64,000 nt of DNA. Origin: Sphingomonas lycopersici. GTDB taxonomy: Bacteria > Pseudomonadota > Alphaproteobacteria > Sphingomonadales > Sphingomonadaceae. This document shows positions 1 through 8,300 of this stretch, one piece after another; within the stretch, counting starts at the first letter, position 1, and each line of letters begins with the position of its first letter. The notes beneath the pieces were generated by a model. The model did no database searches. It saw only the letters and a program-made list of their open reading frames with translations, and had not been told where the DNA came from. The stretch lies in contig NZ_JANFAU010000003.1 in the NCBI RefSeq assembly GCF_026130605.1, forward strand, positions 310,001 to 374,000, given 5' to 3'. Both the position numbers and the translations under genes were made by a program.

Positions 1-22
1 ATCGAGTCAAGACCCCCTACTT

Positions 23-763
23 ATGGCCATGCCGATGATCTCCGAGAATCCGTGCTTCATCACCTTCCTCAAGGAACGGCTGGTGCAGAACCCGCCGCCG
101 CAAAAAGGCGCACGCACCCGCGAGCGGCTGAAGATCGCCGCGGCGGAGGTGCTCGAGGAAAAGGGCTATCTCGCCACCAAGGCGGGCGACATCGCGGCGC
201 GAGCGGGCGTCGCCGAAGGGTCTTTCTATATATATTTCAAAGACAAGACCGATTCGACAATCAATGTTCTGACTACTCTTCTTGACGAATTCGTGCTGCT
301 GCCCTCGCAATCGCCGGATACCGCCGAGCATCCGTTCAAGGCGATTCGGCGTGCGAACCGCCGGTGGATTTCGGTCGCGCGTGCCAACCCCGGGCTCATG
401 CGCTGCGTGCTACAGCTCGGTGACGAAAACCCCGATTTCGCGGCGGTGGTGCAGCGCGCCAATCGCACCTGGTTCGGACATGTCGCGCGGAGCGTGGCAC
501 AGCGCCGCGGGATTATCGATCAGGCACCGATGCTTTTCGCCGTCTATCTGCTCGGGGCGATGATGGACGAGCTGCTGCGCAAACTGATCATCTATCCGGA
601 CCGGGATTTTCTGTCTTTATTACAGACACTTCACGGAGACGACGAGATGGTCGCCGATGCGACGAGCATCGTGTGGCTGCGCGTGCTCTATCCCGGCGAG
701 TCGCTGCCCCGCAACCTTCCGCGCGCCGTAAAGGCCTTCGCCAACGTCCTTCTGCCGGGATGA
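23..763 (+). CDS. TetR/AcrR family transcriptional regulator
   Basis: Predicted one-component repressor of 246 residues. The N-terminal half has a TetR-type helix-turn-helix: residues around 30-75 read KIAAAEVLEEKGYLATK, then DIAARAGVAEGSFYIYF, the usual recognition-helix pattern. The C-terminal ligand domain has no recognisable relative. It stands just ahead of a TonB-dependent receptor, a DPP-IV-like peptidase and a PLP lyase on the same strand, and the gap contains an inverted repeat at 841-867. Control of that operon in response to an imported compound is the natural reading, but the ligand is unknown. A start at 38 (MISENP) is equally possible. Confidence 0.88.
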   Translation: MAMPMISENPCFITFLKERLVQNPPPQKGARTRERLKIAAAEVLEEKGYLATKAGDIAARAGVAEGSFYIYFKDKTDSTINVLTTLLDEFVLLPSQSPDTAEHPFKAIRRANRRWISVARANPGLMRCVLQLGDENPDFAAVVQRANRTWFGHVARSVAQRRGIIDQAPMLFAVYLLGAMMDELLRKLIIYPDRDFLSLLQTLHGDDEMVADATSIVWLRVLYPGESLPRNLPRAVKAFANVLLPG

Positions 764-840
764 AACGCGGCCGATACGGCCGGCGATCTCGCTGAATTCT
801 CCGGCAAAATGACATGCTGTTGACAAGATCGGAAATTGCG

Positions 841-867
841 TAAAAGTTGAGATACTTCTCACTTTTA
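841..867. promoter_or_regulatory. Inverted repeat, probable operator of the first TBDR operon
   Basis: The arms TAAAAGT (841-847) and ACTTTTA (861-867) are exact reverse complements. GAG and CTC inside the spacer extend the pairing with a one-base bulge. A TTGACA-like -35 lies at 820-825, so the repeat would cover the -10 region. It sits 16 bp ahead of the receptor start codon and downstream of a tetR gene, which fits a TetR operator. It could also act as an RNA hairpin. Confidence 0.5.
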
Positions 868-882
868 TCCCGGGGCCGAATC

Positions 883-3081
883 ATGCGCGCAGCAATAAGG
901 ATGGGTTTGGTGGCGCCATCCGTCTTGGCGATGCTCGTTGCGGGGGCGACCGCCGTCATTGCGCAGCAGAAGGACGAAAGCGCCGCCGCGCCGGAGCCGG
1001 AAACGGGCATCGGCGATATCGTCGTCACCGCCCAGCGGCGCGCGGAGAGCGCGCAGAAAGTGCCGCTCAGCATCACCGTGCTCGGCGCCGACCAGATCGA
1101 ACGCGAAGGCTATCGCTCGTTCCAGGATTATGCGACGCGCGTGCCCAATCTCTCCTTCTCGCAGGGCGGATCGAGCATCGGCGGATTGGGCCAGGCGATC
1201 TCGCTGCGCGGCATCTACGGCACCAACACCACCGGCGTTTATCTCGACGAGACCCCGCTTCCAAGCAGCGTCGATCCGCAGGTCGTCGATCTCGAGCGGA
1301 TCGAGGTGCTGCGCGGCCCGCAAGGCACGCTCTACGGCGCGCGATCGATGGGCGGCACGGTGCGGCTCATCACCCGCCAGCCCGACGTCAATGAATTCAG
1401 CGGCAGCGCGCACGGCATCGTATCGTCGACCCGCCACAGCGGCGCGAACGGCACGATCGACGGGTCGCTCAATATTCCCTTAGTGGCCGACACGCTCGCC
1501 ATCCGCGCCTTCGCGTTCGGCGATTATCAGTCGGGCGTCTTCACCCGGATCCCCTCGGCCGATGCGCCGACGCAATATAGCCCGCGCGACAATCTCGGCG
1601 CGAGCCGGCGCTATGGCGGCGCGATCGCTGCCCGCCTGCAATTGCTCGACAATGCAATCAGCATCACGCCGCGTGTGGTCTTTCAGCGTTCACGCACCAA
1701 CGCGCAGCCCTATGCCGATCTGGTCGCCGGCAATTTCATCCAGAAAAGATTGTTCGATCTTGACGACAAAGGCGCCGACGACTGGAATTTGTTCAGCCTG
1801 ACCAACCGCTACGGCGCCGATTTCGGGGAGTTCGTCTCCGTGACATCCCAGTTCAACCGTGACGCGTCGGATTCGGAAAATGCGTCGGAGGCGATCTCCG
1901 GGCTGCTCGGCTTCACCACCCCCTCGCTTTTCCGTGGCACGAGCCGCGGGCGAACCTTCGTCCAGGAATTCCGCTTCACATCCGCATTCGAGGGCCCGCT
2001 CCAGGTCACCTTCGGCGCATTCTACCAGAAATCCAATATCCTGACGCAAATCCCCCAGAACATCATCGATGGCGTCGGCGATTTCTACAATTATCGATCG
2101 CGCAACCGGACGACGGAAAAAGCGGTTTACGGCGAAGCCAATCTCAATCTTACCGACAAGCTTCAGCTGATCGCCGGGCTGCGCTATTTCCGCAATATCG
2201 TCTCGCTCTCGGTGAGCCAGGGCGGTGTCGCGGTCGGCTCCGGGGCTGGGACGTTCAACGAGGTTCAACGGGAAAGCGGATTCAACCCCAAATTCGGGGT
2301 CAAATATGCGCTCGCCCCCAACGTCAATCTGTTCGCCGATGCGGCAAAGGGTTTTCGCATCGGCGGCGCGAACGCATATTCTGAAAATCTCTGCGCGGCT
2401 GACCGGCAAACCCTGGGAATAAGCGCCGATGCCGCGCGCTCCTATCGCTCCGATTCGGTCTGGAGCTACGAAGCCGGAATCAAATCCTCGTTCTTCAACA
2501 ACCGGCTGGTCGTCAACGCGACCGGGTTTCACGTCAACTGGTCCAACATCCAGCAGAGTGTAGCACTCGCCTGCGGGTTTTCGATCGACCAGAATGGCGG
2601 CCGCGCGCACAGCGACGGTTTCGAACTGGAGGTGCAAGCCAGCCCCACAAAGGGCCTGACGCTGGGCACCGGCGTGGGATATACCGATGCGAGGATCACC
2701 GATCCCGGCGCGCTCGCCATTGTGACCGCCGGCGCGCGCATCCAGCAAGTGCCGCGCTGGAACCTTACCGCCTCGGCCGATTATCGCTTCGCCATCGGCA
2801 CCGTGCCGCTGACCTTCCACGGCGACGTTTCGCATGTCGGGAGCAGCCTCAGCCGCAGCAATCTGCTGACCGGCCGCATCCGCCCCGCTTATGATCTCGC
2901 CAATCTGCGCCTCGGCGCCGATTTCGAGCGGTTCAACCTCACCTTCTTCATCGAAAACGTCTTCGACAAGATCCCCAATCTCGCCGACGTTCCCCCGCTC
3001 GCGCTCGAAGACCCCAATCGGCCGCGGATCGCGGCCGGGCGCCCGCGCACGATGGGGATCGATATGCGCGCGAAATTCTGA
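883..3081 (+). CDS. TonB-dependent outer-membrane receptor
   Basis: Outer-membrane beta-barrel of 732 residues for energy-dependent uptake of a large or scarce substrate. The ATG at 883 gives a clean signal peptide ending near AVIAQQ; the open frame reaches a TTG at 847, which would only add a polar stretch. The TonB-box/plug region starts at DIVVTAQRRAES. Plug motifs include VPLSITVLGADQIE and the conserved RIEVLRGPQGTLYGA. The C-terminus ends in an aromatic residue after MGIDMRAKF, as barrel proteins do. Its place in front of a peptidase and a lyase suggests peptide-like cargo. It resembles the IroN/FyuA-like receptors common in sphingomonads, which mostly do not carry iron. Confidence 0.93.
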   Translation: MRAAIRMGLVAPSVLAMLVAGATAVIAQQKDESAAAPEPETGIGDIVVTAQRRAESAQKVPLSITVLGADQIEREGYRSFQDYATRVPNLSFSQGGSSIGGLGQAISLRGIYGTNTTGVYLDETPLPSSVDPQVVDLERIEVLRGPQGTLYGARSMGGTVRLITRQPDVNEFSGSAHGIVSSTRHSGANGTIDGSLNIPLVADTLAIRAFAFGDYQSGVFTRIPSADAPTQYSPRDNLGASRRYGGAIAARLQLLDNAISITPRVVFQRSRTNAQPYADLVAGNFIQKRLFDLDDKGADDWNLFSLTNRYGADFGEFVSVTSQFNRDASDSENASEAISGLLGFTTPSLFRGTSRGRTFVQEFRFTSAFEGPLQVTFGAFYQKSNILTQIPQNIIDGVGDFYNYRSRNRTTEKAVYGEANLNLTDKLQLIAGLRYFRNIVSLSVSQGGVAVGSGAGTFNEVQRESGFNPKFGVKYALAPNVNLFADAAKGFRIGGANAYSENLCAADRQTLGISADAARSYRSDSVWSYEAGIKSSFFNNRLVVNATGFHVNWSNIQQSVALACGFSIDQNGGRAHSDGFELEVQASPTKGLTLGTGVGYTDARITDPGALAIVTAGARIQQVPRWNLTASADYRFAIGTVPLTFHGDVSHVGSSLSRSNLLTGRIRPAYDLANLRLGADFERFNLTFFIENVFDKIPNLADVPPLALEDPNRPRIAAGRPRTMGIDMRAKF

Positions 3082-3124
3082 CGCCGGCGCGCCCGGCCCC
3101 TCCCACACCAGAAGAACGAAGGTT

Positions 3125-5542
3125 ATGCGCGTGATCGGACATCAAATATTTCGGTTCCGGCCCTGCCTGACCGCGGGATTCGCGATCGGCCTGGTATGCG
3201 GATCGGCCGGCGTCATCGCGCAGCCCGCCGCGGACGATGAGGCGCGGCTCAATCGGGCACTCGCCTTCACGAGCGGCAGGTTGCTCAAGAAAGTGCGCAA
3301 CCATGCGATCAAGATCCATTGGATCGGCGCGGGGGAGCGGTTCTGGTTCCGGCACGAATTGACGCAGGGCAACGAATATCTGCTGGTCGATGCAGCAACT
3401 GGCAATCGCCGGCCGGCCTTCGATCATCACGCGCTGGCAACCGCACTCGGCAAGGCGACCGGCGGAACGCTGGAGGCAGACAAGTTGGAGCTGACATCGC
3501 TGGAATTCTCGGGCGATCCGCGACGTCTGACCGTGGGGCTTGAGGAAGCACGGTTCCGTTGCGATCTCGAAAAGATTCTCTGCGCGCGCAGCGCCGATAC
3601 CGAGCCGGGTGCCGACCGTATCGTGTCGCCCGACGGCAGCAGCATCATCTTCCGGCGCGATTACAATCTTTGGCTGCGAACCCTTGCCACCGGGCAGGAA
3701 CGCCAGTTGACGCACGACGGGATCAAGGACTTCGCTTATGGCGATACCGACGCTTATATCGACGAAGCCAAGGTTGCGACGCGCCGCGCCCGCGCCCCGG
3801 CACCGTTGCTGGGCGTCCATTGGTCGCCCGATGGCCGCCGCATCCTGGCACTTCGCCAGGATCTGCGCGCGGTGCCCGCGCGGCTGGTGCTGACCGAATA
3901 TCTTCCCCCCGACCGGACCGATCCGGTGATGCATGTCCGGCACGCCGCGGTGCCCAATGACCCGCAGCGCGCCGCAAGCGCGATGACGATCGTCGATGTC
4001 CGCACCGGGGCTGCGACGCCGGTGCAGATCGATCCGCAATCGATGAACGATTGGGCGCTGCCCTATTTCACACTTGGCGGGTTCATCCGGTGGGACGAAG
4101 CGGGGGATGCCTTCATCATCGGCGCCAACCGCGGCGGCACGCGCTATCGGCTCAGCAAGATCGATATCAAGACCGGCGCGGTTCGCGACGTGGTGACCGA
4201 GGAGGGGCGCTTCAGCCTTCGCCTCAATCCCTATGATTATGCTCGCCCCAATGTCCATGTGCTGAAGAACGGGCGCGAGGCGATCTGGTATTCCGAGCGC
4301 GACGGCTGGGGGCATCTCTATCTCTACGATGTCGCGACGGGCAAAGTGAAGCGCCAGCTGACCGAGGGTGCGTGGGTCGTCGCCGATCTGGTGCGGATCG
4401 ACGAGGCGCACCGGCAGGTCTATTTCACTGCGACCGGCCGCGAGCGTGGACGCAATCTCTATTATCGTCACCTTTACCGCGTCGCCCTCGATGGCGGCAC
4501 GCCGGAGCTTTTGACACCCGAAGACGCCGACCATGAATTCGACGCCGATCAGGATTTCTGGGAAGGCCCCCGGCCCGGATCGGATTTTTCGCCGGACGGC
4601 CGATATTTCGTCGATAGCTTCTCGACCGCGACCACGCCGGCGCGTTACGTCATTCGCGCCGCATCGGGGAAATTGGTGGGGCAACTCGCCGAAGCCGACG
4701 ACAGCGCGCTGCGCGCGTCCGGCTGGGCGCCGCCGGAGCAATTCGTCACCAAGGCGGCGGACGGCGCGACCGATCTCTATGGCGTGATCTACAAGCCGAG
4801 GGATTTCGATCCGACCAAGAAATATCCGGTCATCGAGCAGACCTATCCGGGCCCGCAGGGCAAATTCGCGCCGACAACCTTTCGCGGCTATTTCGACTAT
4901 ATGCAGCCGTCGGCAACCGCCGAACTCGGTTTTATCGTGGTCTATCTCGACGGGCGCGGCACCGCGTACAGGTCGCGCGAATTCCGCGACACGTTTCGCG
5001 GCACCGACGACCCCTTCGGATCGGCCGACCACGCCGCGGCGCTTCGCAATCTCGGCAAGACCCGGCCCTACCTCGATCTCGAACGGGTCGGCATCGTAGG
5101 CCAATCCTTTGGTGGTTATGGATCGCTGCGCGCGATGCTGCTCCACCCGGATCTCTACAAAGCGTGCGTGTCGAGCGTCGGACCGGGGGAATGGATCGAT
5201 TTTCCGGGCGATACCAGCAATGAGCGCTTCTTCGGCGTGCCCGGCCAATCCAAGCAGGCGCGCGACTATTTCGATCTGATCAGCAATGTTCGCCTGGCGG
5301 ATCGATTGAAGGGAAATCTGCTGCTCATCTACGGTGGGATCGATGAAATCGTTCCGATGCGATCGGGCTTCAAGCTGATCGATGCGCTGGTTCGCGCGAA
5401 CAAGCAATTCGATCTGCTGCTGGTTCCCGATTCCCCGCATCATGTGGGAGCCGAGCCTTATGGTGTTGAGCGCGGCATGCGCTTCTTCATGGATCACCTT
5501 GGTGGCCCGATGCCGACATCTTCAAGGAAGCAGGAACCGTGA
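3125..5542 (+). CDS. Exported S9 prolyl oligopeptidase / DPP-IV-like peptidase
   Basis: Serine exopeptidase of 805 residues predicted to remove N-terminal dipeptides, classically Xaa-Pro. The start at 3125 follows an AAGG-type site and gives an N-terminal signal segment ending at GVIAQPA, so the enzyme should act in the periplasm. The N-terminal half is a beta-propeller (WSPDG and YSERDGWGHLYLYD repeats); the C-terminal half is the alpha/beta hydrolase. The nucleophile is Ser661 in GQSFGGYGS, the acid Asp740 in GGIDEIVP, and the base His772 or His773 in DSPHHVG. It follows the receptor by 43 bp and overlaps the next gene by 4 bp, so it is operonic. It is a paralogue of the cytoplasmic enzyme at 30230. 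Confidence 0.9.
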   Translation: MRVIGHQIFRFRPCLTAGFAIGLVCGSAGVIAQPAADDEARLNRALAFTSGRLLKKVRNHAIKIHWIGAGERFWFRHELTQGNEYLLVDAATGNRRPAFDHHALATALGKATGGTLEADKLELTSLEFSGDPRRLTVGLEEARFRCDLEKILCARSADTEPGADRIVSPDGSSIIFRRDYNLWLRTLATGQERQLTHDGIKDFAYGDTDAYIDEAKVATRRARAPAPLLGVHWSPDGRRILALRQDLRAVPARLVLTEYLPPDRTDPVMHVRHAAVPNDPQRAASAMTIVDVRTGAATPVQIDPQSMNDWALPYFTLGGFIRWDEAGDAFIIGANRGGTRYRLSKIDIKTGAVRDVVTEEGRFSLRLNPYDYARPNVHVLKNGREAIWYSERDGWGHLYLYDVATGKVKRQLTEGAWVVADLVRIDEAHRQVYFTATGRERGRNLYYRHLYRVALDGGTPELLTPEDADHEFDADQDFWEGPRPGSDFSPDGRYFVDSFSTATTPARYVIRAASGKLVGQLAEADDSALRASGWAPPEQFVTKAADGATDLYGVIYKPRDFDPTKKYPVIEQTYPGPQGKFAPTTFRGYFDYMQPSATAELGFIVVYLDGRGTAYRSREFRDTFRGTDDPFGSADHAAALRNLGKTRPYLDLERVGIVGQSFGGYGSLRAMLLHPDLYKACVSSVGPGEWIDFPGDTSNERFFGVPGQSKQARDYFDLISNVRLADRLKGNLLLIYGGIDEIVPMRSGFKLIDALVRANKQFDLLLVPDSPHHVGAEPYGVERGMRFFMDHLGGPMPTSSRKQEP

Positions 5543-6564
5543 CGATCAACGCTCCCTCGACAACGCCCAGCATCACGAGCGCTCCCCCCGACCATCGCCC
5601 CACCCCGTTGATCGAATGTCCCGGACTCGCGCGGCGCGCGGGCGTCGGGCGCCTGTTCATCAAGGTGGAGGGCGAGCGACCGCTCGGCAGTTTCAAGTCG
5701 CTCGGCGGCATGCTCGCCGGCCAGCGCGCGCTAGCCCGGGCGGCCGAGCGGGCCGACGGGGCTTGCTTGCGGCTGATCTGTGCGAGCGACGGCAACCACG
5801 GCCTTGCCGTCGCGGCGGCCGCACAGCGCGCGGGGGTGCCGGCCGCGGTCTACCTCCCTACCAGCGTCAGCCGAACGCGCGCCGAGCGGATCGCGGCGCT
5901 GGACGGGGAGGTTCGCTGGATCGACGGGACCTATGACGATGCGGTAGCCATCGCCACAGCGGCGGCCGCGCGCGGCGAGGGCTTGCTCATCGCCGACACC
6001 AGCCCCGACCCGGACGATATAGTCGTCAGGGACGTCATGGCCGGATATGGCGTGCTCGCCGCCGAGCTCGTGGAGCAATTCGACGCGGATAAGGCTGCTC
6101 GCCCCACCCACTTGTTCGTGCAGGCCGGTGTCGGCGGCCTTGCGGCGGCGATGGCCGAAGGGCTGCAGACCATCCTTCAGCCACCAGGCGCGATTTTGGT
6201 GGTCGAGCCGGAAAATGCCGCCTGCGTCGCCGCCGCGCTGGTCGCGGGACATCCGGTGCAAGTTCCAGGCGACCTTCATACATCCGCGCATATGCTGTCG
6301 TGTGGCCTTGCCTCGGCATCAGCCCTGCAAATTCTTCAACGGCACCGCGCGCAATCAGTAACGGTCGACGAACAGGCGCTGGATGAAGCAGTCGCAGTCA
6401 TGATTGCATCAGGTGGCCCGCGCACCACGCCTTCAGGCGCCGCGGGCCTGGCGGGATTGCTACGGACAGCAGCACAAACGTCGCTGCGCGCGCGCTATCG
6501 GCTCGGTACCGACAGCATCATATTGTTGATCGCCACCGAGGGACCGATTGCGGAGAAGAATTGA
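5539..6564 (+). CDS. PLP-dependent ammonia-lyase (diaminopropionate ammonia-lyase-like)
   Basis: Fold-type II PLP enzyme of 341 residues starting at GTG in a 4-bp GTGA overlap with the peptidase. The Schiff-base lysine is Lys53 in GSFKSLGGM. The phosphate/substrate loop is ASDGNHGLAV, and QAGVGGLAAAMAEG is the glycine-rich cofactor loop. The MLSCGLASASAL segment is closer to diaminopropionate ammonia-lyase than to threonine dehydratase. The likely reaction is alpha,beta-elimination of an amino acid (2,3-diaminopropionate, serine or threonine) to ammonia and a keto acid. No ACT regulatory domain is present, so it looks catabolic. Linked to uptake and peptidase genes, it would use an amino acid released by them; the substrate cannot be fixed from sequence. 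Confidence 0.8.
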   Translation: MTINAPSTTPSITSAPPDHRPTPLIECPGLARRAGVGRLFIKVEGERPLGSFKSLGGMLAGQRALARAAERADGACLRLICASDGNHGLAVAAAAQRAGVPAAVYLPTSVSRTRAERIAALDGEVRWIDGTYDDAVAIATAAAARGEGLLIADTSPDPDDIVVRDVMAGYGVLAAELVEQFDADKAARPTHLFVQAGVGGLAAAMAEGLQTILQPPGAILVVEPENAACVAAALVAGHPVQVPGDLHTSAHMLSCGLASASALQILQRHRAQSVTVDEQALDEAVAVMIASGGPRTTPSGAAGLAGLLRTAAQTSLRARYRLGTDSIILLIATEGPIAEKN

Positions 6565-6630
6565 ACCACCCTACCGAGCCGGGGGGCATTCCCATTGGTC
6601 ATCGGCCGGCCTTGATTTCCTGCCCAAAAA

Positions 6631-6646
6631 CATACAGTACTGTACG
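6631..6646. promoter_or_regulatory. Regulon operator site 1 (ATRCA-N4-TGYA)
   Basis: CATACAGTACTGTACG, with a perfect 12-bp palindrome at 6633-6644, lies 38 bp ahead of the M32 carboxypeptidase start. It shares the ATRCA-N4-TGYA layout with sites at 18681, 18852 and 24281. All four fall in promoter regions of this catabolic block. Confidence 0.6.
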
Positions 6647-6684
6647 GAGAATGGAATCGGCCACGCGCCCAATGGTGAGAATCT

Positions 6685-8208
6685 ATGAGCGACCCGGGCG
6701 AAATTTCCGCTTATGCGGCCCTCGCCGAGCGGTTCGGCACGGCGGCGCGCCTTGCTGCGGCACGCTCTACGCTGTTCTGGGACGGGCAGACCTACCTGCC
6801 GCCGGCTGGCGCCTGGAGCCGCGGCGAACAACTCGCCGCGCTTGATGCGACATGTGCGGACCTGATCGTCAGGCCCGACGCGGACGACTTGTTTGAGACC
6901 GCGGATAGCGCGACCGACGCCCTGTCGCCCATCCAGCGGACCAATCTGGCTGAGATGCGGCGCCAGTGGCGGCACGCCGCCGCCATTCCGAAGGCGTTGC
7001 TGCTAGAGCGATCGCGGCGCGTCTCGGCGATCCAGCCGGTCTGGTTGGCCGCCCGGCAACAAAATGACTTCGCGTCCTTCGCCGCGGCTTTCGCCGAGCT
7101 GCTGCCGCTGTATCGGGAGGCCGCACAGGCGAAGGCGGGAGCGCTTGGCCTGTCGCCATTCGACGCCTTGATGGATGAGTTCGACCCAGGTCTGAGCACC
7201 CAGGTGGTGGACCCGATCTTCACCGCGCTGGAGCAATCGCTGCCGACGTTGCGGGCAGAGACAGTGGAACGACAGGCAAGGTGGCCGAATCCGATACCGT
7301 TTAGCGGTGACTTCTCACCCGATCGACAACGTGCCCTTGCCTATCAACTCGTGGAAGCTGTCGGGCACGACCTGCAACATGTCCGTATCGATTCCGCCCC
7401 CCACCCGTTCGCGCTGACCGGGTCGCCGGGCGACAACCGGATCACCACCCGGTTTGACCCCGACAACGTGCGTTTCGCGATCATGGCGACTCTCCACGAG
7501 GCCGGGCACGCGTTGTACGAAGCGGGCCTGCCGCGTACCCATGCCTTCACGCCGATCGGCGGCGCGCGCGGCGCAACGGCACATGAAAGCCAGTCGACGA
7601 TGGTCGAGATGCAGGCCGGGCGCAGCCGCGAGTTCCTGTCCTGGCTCGCGCCGAAGTGCGCCGAAATCTTCGGCGGCGATCCGATGTGCTGGACGGTCTC
7701 CAACGTCCTGAACGCCTATCGCCGTGTCGGCGGCGGGTTCATCCGGGTGGAGGCGGACGAAATATCCTATCCGCTTCACATCATCCTGCGCTACCGGATC
7801 GAACGGGCATTGCTCAGCGGGGACCTCAACGTCGCAGAGATTCCCGGCGCTTGGTCGGATCTCTCCGAGGTGCTGTTCGGTCGGCGACCGCCGGACCATG
7901 CACACGGCTGTCTCCAGGACATGCACTGGGCAGTCGGGCTATTCGGATACTTTCCCAACTATGCGCTTGGCGTGAGCCTGGCGGCGCAACTCTTCGAGCA
8001 GGCGGTGCAGGACGACCCGGTCGTGCTCAAAAATTTGGCGCGCGGGGATTTCACACCATTCCGCAACTGGATCGTCCCCCGCATGCATGCCCGCGCAAGC
8101 ATGGTGCCTTTCGCCGATCTGGTGCGGGAGGCAACCGGCGAACCGCTGTCAGCCGCCGCGCTGCAACGGCATCTTCGCCGACGATATCTGGAAGAAGCAG
8201 CACCTTGA
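6685..8208 (+). CDS. M32 family carboxypeptidase (carboxypeptidase Taq-like)
   Basis: Cytoplasmic zinc carboxypeptidase of 507 residues, the normal length for the family, which trims C-terminal residues broadly. The HEXXH motif is H271-E-A-G-H275. The second metal motif H300-E-S-Q-S supplies Glu301, and the C-terminal GDLNVAEIPGAWSDL stretch matches the family's substrate-binding tail. No signal peptide. It carries a shared operator about 40 bp upstream and is followed after 92 bp by the DUF885 gene, so both probably belong to the same transcript. In context it would finish off peptides brought in or cut by the neighbouring enzymes. Confidence 0.93.
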   Translation: MSDPGEISAYAALAERFGTAARLAAARSTLFWDGQTYLPPAGAWSRGEQLAALDATCADLIVRPDADDLFETADSATDALSPIQRTNLAEMRRQWRHAAAIPKALLLERSRRVSAIQPVWLAARQQNDFASFAAAFAELLPLYREAAQAKAGALGLSPFDALMDEFDPGLSTQVVDPIFTALEQSLPTLRAETVERQARWPNPIPFSGDFSPDRQRALAYQLVEAVGHDLQHVRIDSAPHPFALTGSPGDNRITTRFDPDNVRFAIMATLHEAGHALYEAGLPRTHAFTPIGGARGATAHESQSTMVEMQAGRSREFLSWLAPKCAEIFGGDPMCWTVSNVLNAYRRVGGGFIRVEADEISYPLHIILRYRIERALLSGDLNVAEIPGAWSDLSEVLFGRRPPDHAHGCLQDMHWAVGLFGYFPNYALGVSLAAQLFEQAVQDDPVVLKNLARGDFTPFRNWIVPRMHARASMVPFADLVREATGEPLSAAALQRHLRRRYLEEAAP

Positions 8209-8216
8209 AGATCTGA

Positions 8217-8284
8217 GGCCGGCGCATCGCCGCCGGCCCGCTCGATCGGGAAAAATTCGATGCCGTCGGCACGGCGACGGCATC
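8217..8284 (+). promoter_or_regulatory. Two tandem hairpins between M32 and DUF885 genes
   Basis: The first hairpin pairs GGCCGGC (8217-8223) with GCCGGCC (8232-8238). The second pairs GATGCCGTCG (8259-8268) exactly with CGACGGCATC (8275-8284), and it ends one base before the AGGAGG ribosome site (8286-8291) of the next gene. There is no T-run, so a simple terminator is unlikely; RNA stability or control of translation is more plausible. Confidence 0.5.
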
Positions 8285-8300
8285 CAGGAGGAAAGCGGCC

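Noticed and set aside
2948..5497. 849-codon minus-strand frame opposite the first S9 peptidase
   Set aside because: Low-complexity, Arg- and Ile-rich translation without family resemblance; an antisense shadow of a well-supported gene.
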